Assembly: GCA_036365515.1 (NCBI GenBank)
Contig: CM070873.1
Coordinates: forward strand, 172,530,104 to 172,594,103
Direction of reading: 5' to 3'
DNA length: 64,000 nt
Source of the DNA: Torymus aiolomorphi
Taxonomy: Eukaryota > Arthropoda > Insecta > Hymenoptera > Torymidae
A program made the position numbers and the translations under genes. Of the stretch, positions 60,846-64,000 are shown one piece after another. The first letter of the stretch is position 1. Each line of letters begins with the position of its first letter. The notes under the pieces are model-generated. The model ran no database searches and was not told the origin of the DNA. It saw only the letters and a list, made by a program, of their open reading frames with translations.

Positions 60846-61810
60846 TTAAAAAGAAGTTATAAAAATGGAAAATATGATTCATTGTCCGGTTGTGCAGCGA
60901 TCATCGGATACAGAACAAAAAAGGTTCTATACGTTGGCGTTCGCAATAAATTTTGTATATCTGTTCTGAGGCTGTAACACAAAATCGAACAGCAAACAAA
61001 CATGAATGTTTTAAAAATTGGGGCCGAGATCAAAGCTCCAGCGGAATGAAAAAAGATATTATTGCTCAAGGCTTCATGGAAAGTATCGAAAAAAATGGCT
61101 TGATGTACAGTTGTAGGGGATGGTGATAGCAGTGTATATAAAACTATACTTGACAGTAATCCTTACCGTAAATATGGAGTTCGAGTTCAAAAAGTTGAAT
61201 GCACAAACCATTTGTTAAGAAACATGTGTAATAAAATTGTTGATGCATCTCGAGGCCGAATTATGAATTCTTCAGCAAGAGGAAATGTTAAGTCATTTAG
61301 AGATATGATAAAAAGGCGTTCCTTCACAATTCGTCAACACATTGTTATGGTGATTCAAATGAAAAAAAAATGAACCAGGTGAAAGCGAAGACATAAAACA
61401 TTTGCAGCATCAGATTTTGAATTCTGCACATCATGTCTTCGGCGATCACTCAAATTGTAAAAAGTACAAAGTACCTTGTGAAGTAAAAGAAAAAAAGAAT
61501 TGGATCCCAACTTTGAAATCTACTGGAATGTATGTGTCGATAAAACGAGCTGTAACTGATTTGAGTTGTCACACTCGAAGTTTATTACTTACAATGACTA
61601 ACAATTACGTAGAAACATTCAATGCAATTGTAGCAAAAATGGTAGGAGGGAAACGGATTAACCATGGGATGAGAGATTCATATTAGGTAAGAGTATATGC
61701 TGCTGTTGTACAGTACAATACTCAATCCCTGTTAACGAATATAAATGAAAATTGTGGTTATAATCCTTTAGATGTTTTGACGATTATGGAAGATAAAAGC
61801 AAGAAAAAAG
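60846..61810 (+). pseudogene. Mutator-like transposase, C-terminal half (several frameshifts)
   Basis: Coding similarity continues through several frames. YDSLSGCAAIIGYRTKKVLY and a Cys/His cluster ending KHECFKNWG (across a frame change near 60965) come first. The second catalytic Asp is in VVGDGDSSVYKTI (about 61115-61150), followed by KVECTNHLLRNMCNKI. The frame at 61402-61686 includes NNYVETFNAIVAKMVGGKRI, which supplies the Glu of the DDE triad. Order and motifs fit arthropod Mutator-like transposases. Confidence 0.7.
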
Positions 61811-61823
61811 TTGAATCAAACTA

Positions 61824-62300
61824 GTGAGAGCTATAAATAGAAGGCGAAGAAAACGTTATGTTACCAGTGGAAACGCAGATTATGGGAAAAGCGCAAATAA
61901 GCCAGATATTGATGAACATAGTTACAAAGTTTCAGTCGAAGAACACACGAAAAAATTGAGAGAAGATCAAACTAATAGAATTGAACTTGAACGAGCCACA
62001 GTTACACAAAGTGATTGTGAAATCTGGCATACTAAACGAACCGAAATACTTACGGCATCGAAATTTGGAAAAGTTTGTCGAAGAAAACCAACAACATCAT
62101 GTTCGAACCTTGTAAAAGATCTACCAGCATTTACTTATGGTACTGAACATAAAGAAGAGTCTCGACATAGATTAGCTAAGAAACTGAAAAAGAATATTGA
62201 GATTGCTGGTTTACTTATCGATGAAAAAGACTCATACCTTGGAGCTTCTGTTGACGGATTAATAGATGAAGATGAAGACATGAAAATTATAGGCACTGGA
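61824..62300 (+). pseudogene. YqaJ/lambda-exonuclease-type nuclease domain (truncated)
   Basis: After a Lys/Arg-rich stretch, CEIWHTKRTEILTASKFGKV is the typical start of YqaJ-family nucleases. FTYGTEHKEESRHRLAKKL and SYLGASVDGLIDEDED with its metal-binding Asp follow. The usual Glu-x-Lys motif should come next but is absent. The sequence passes directly into the Ulp1 domain, so the C-terminal part of the nuclease is deleted. PDDEXK nucleases of this type process DNA ends. A role in transposition is an inference. Confidence 0.7.
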
Positions 62301-62650
62301 TATGTATACACTTTGATGGAACTTATTTGCGAATTTACGATAGCATTAACCAGTCTCATCCATCAGAACTGCATTCAGTTGAAAAAGATTATCTACGTCA
62401 TCGCCACCCGAAGTTACTGTGGGGTAATGTATTATTTGTTAAAGTAACTCAGCAACTAGATTCATTTAGTTGTGGTGTATACTCAATGGCTTTTGTGACT
62501 GATCTAATTAAAAAGAAAAATCCTATCAAAGTCAATTACACACAAAATATTAATGTTATGAGACAACATGCTTCAAGAGTTTTTCGATTAAGACAGTTAT
62601 ATGGCTTTCCATTTAAAACTCTATGCAAAAGTATAGTTAAGAGAGATTAA
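62301..62650 (+). pseudogene. Ulp1-like cysteine protease domain of the Mutator-like element
   Basis: Reading across one frame change, CIHFDGTYLRIYDSINQ carries the candidate catalytic His and Asp. KVTQQLDSFSCGVYSMAF carries Gln and Cys. A helical tail VMRQHASRVFRLRQ ends at TAA 62648-62650. Residue spacing is that of the minimal Ulp1 domains found in several insect transposons. The N-terminal part of the domain appears to have been lost together with the end of the nuclease. Confidence 0.68.
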
Positions 62651-63208
62651 TATTTTTCGAAAAGTGGAGAACAAGAAGATATTTAAAAAAATATTGAAGA
62701 AGATACATAAGAAAATGTTCAAGAGGAAATTCAAAAAGATATTGGAAAGGTATTATAAAAAATGTTCAAGAGGATATTCAATAGAATTGAAGTATAATTA
62801 TTGCTTTACAAAATGTAGAAACACGATGCGAGAAGACAAAAGGAATAAAAAGAATTATAACATGTACTACAATAGTACAAAGAGTTTGATACACGTACGT
62901 ATTGATTTACGTGAGAATGTAGAGGTAAGTATGTAAAATGGTAAGTAAAATATCTATACTTACATGAAAATAATATGCGAGTTCCAATAAGGATCGTCTC
63001 TAAAATTTGTGTTGAGATCTTATACGTATCTTATATTTTTAATATTATATTAAGATTCGATTCTTTTTTCGTTTTGATTTTTTACACTCTTGTACTCTCT
63101 GAAAATCGGGTAATTGTTTCAAAATTTTGCAAGAAAAATAATTATTTAAAATTATTATACGATATTGCAATTTCAATTTAAAAAATTAGGTGTAAAATTC
63201 ATTTACTT
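62651..63208. other. 3' region of the Mutator-like element and AT-rich spacer
   Basis: Around 62697-62770 one frame reads EEDT.ENVQEEIQKDI, resembling the QEDT repeats of the N-terminus but with stops. The rest is AT-rich without recognisable features. Terminal inverted repeats of the element were not found. Confidence 0.4.
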
Positions 63209-63290
63209 AAATAGTACATTACGATACGTGTGACCTATAGGTAGCACTTTTTTGCCCAGCGTGAAAAGAGAATGCCAACAGGCTCACAGT
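63209..63290. repeat. hairpin element 14 (left half)
   Basis: AAATAGTACATTACGATACG matches the start of elements 1 and 11. It then diverges into GTGTGACCTATAGGTAGCAC, in which CCTATAGG is palindromic. No right arm is found. Confidence 0.5.
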
Positions 63291-63890
63291 CAGTAGAGGA
63301 TTGCAGTTGATCGTATCAAACAAATCCTGTTGAATAGAGCTAATCAAAATATGAAATTAAAAAAAAATTTAATCCGGGGAAATGAGTGGAAAGTTGAAAT
63401 AAATAAGGGTGAAGTTTGCTAAAATAAGTAGAAAAATCGAGATTTCATGCGATATTCAGTAGTAAAAATTGTAAAAACTAAGTTTTCAAATATTTCCAGA
63501 TTGATACACAAGTAAATTCGTATACAGGTGCTTAAATTGGCATGGATTCTGTATACTCTCATGGGTTTTATACATTCATTATTGATCAACTGATAAGAAT
63601 TTTTCCATCGGTCTTACAGTCTTATAAATTAAATTAAAATAATTAATATTTATGGCAATCAGATTTTACTTGTTTATAATCACCCCCGCAGAATCATTAT
63701 TGATATTCATTATTGATATTTAGCGAGATCACCCGTTGTCATCCTCCAATTTGTACCCTCGCTGGGTAGATCAGAGTTTTTATTTTATTAACTTAAGTTT
63801 GTAATCGTATTCACGATTTTACTCCCCATTGTCAAATGTAAAAATTGTTTTGGTCAATTCTGACCAGATCCGTTGGGAGCAGGAAAGAAA
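63291..63890. other. AT-rich stretch without recognisable features
   Basis: A short tandem ATTATTGATATTCATTATTGATATT lies near 63695-63720. Nothing else can be supported. Confidence 0.4.
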
Positions 63891-63910
63891 ATAGACTACG
63901 ATGTTGAGTA

Positions 63911-64000
63911 ATTGCAACGTTTCGTCGACGGGTTTGCTGACCTCTTCAGACTAAGTTATCACACAGCGATTCGTCGAATAATGCTCGACGATGGCATTAC
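63911..64000 (-). mobile_element. edge of a second Penelope-like element with hammerhead-like motif
   Basis: On the minus strand, CTGAAGAG (about 63942-63949) is followed by GTCAGCAAACCCGTCGAC, GAAAC and GTTGCAATT. The core is identical to that of the PLE at 38822-38850, but stem II differs. The element would extend to the right beyond the window. No coding part is visible. Confidence 0.45.

Overview
The window is AT-rich eukaryotic nuclear DNA dominated by transposable elements and their debris. Nothing in it looks bacterial: there are no operons, ribosome binding sites or CRISPR arrays. The mix of R1-clade LINE, Penelope-like element (PLE), Ty3/gypsy fragments, mariner, hAT, Mutator-like, pogo-like and Polinton remnants points to an arthropod, most likely an insect and perhaps a hymenopteran. 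The species cannot be fixed from the sequence. Nearly every coding region is broken by frameshifts or stops, so most are annotated as pseudogenes. The best candidate for a non-transposon gene is a small four-exon plus-strand gene at 16.3-19.4 kb, with a possible convergent minus-strand gene beside it.

Layout: 0-1.2 kb, 3' end of an R1-clade retrotransposon. 1.2-4.8 kb, non-coding DNA with several hairpin elements. 4.9-8.6 kb, degraded hAT-type transposase followed by a Ulp1/SENP-type SUMO protease. 8.6-11.8 kb, AT-rich with one TTAA-flanked MITE. 11.8-15.6 kb, a unit bounded by inverted repeats that carries about 31 copies of a ~92-bp satellite in two opposite orientations. 15.8-16.2 kb, TTAA MITE. 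16.3-20.1 kb, candidate host genes. 20.2-23.1 kb, diverged repeats. 23.6-25.5 kb, Polinton/Maverick remnant (packaging ATPase and small proteins), interrupted by a 5.6-kb long-TIR pogo-like transposon (25.5-31.1 kb). 31.1-32.8 kb, 3' end of an LTR element. 33.0-39.2 kb, a ~200-bp repeat in three copies, a ~720-bp TG microsatellite, and a PLE with hammerhead-like motifs and a 15-bp target duplication. 39.2-44.9 kb, 5' part of a gypsy-type element. 45.0-49.3 kb, MITE, a scrambled gene fragment and a minus-strand gypsy 3' end. 49.3-54.8 kb, second long-TIR pogo-like transposon. 55.3-57.8 kb, hairpins and a mariner. 57.9-59.0 kb, GC-rich solo LTR. 59.1-63.3 kb, hairpin and a Mutator-like element with transposase, YqaJ-type nuclease and Ulp1 protease. 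The right edge cuts into a second PLE.

Three observations stand out. First, a dispersed family of hairpin-forming elements, many with an AATAGTA(C/T)-type end and a GAGCG(N)AGCGAG-type core, occurs more than a dozen times. Two members sit inside transposase genes, which shows they were mobile. Second, two unrelated DNA transposons (hAT-like and Mutator-like) each carry a Ulp1 protease downstream of the transposase. Third, two pogo-like transposons have homologous terminal inverted repeats about 1 kb long. All family names rest on motif recognition by eye and were not checked by database search.
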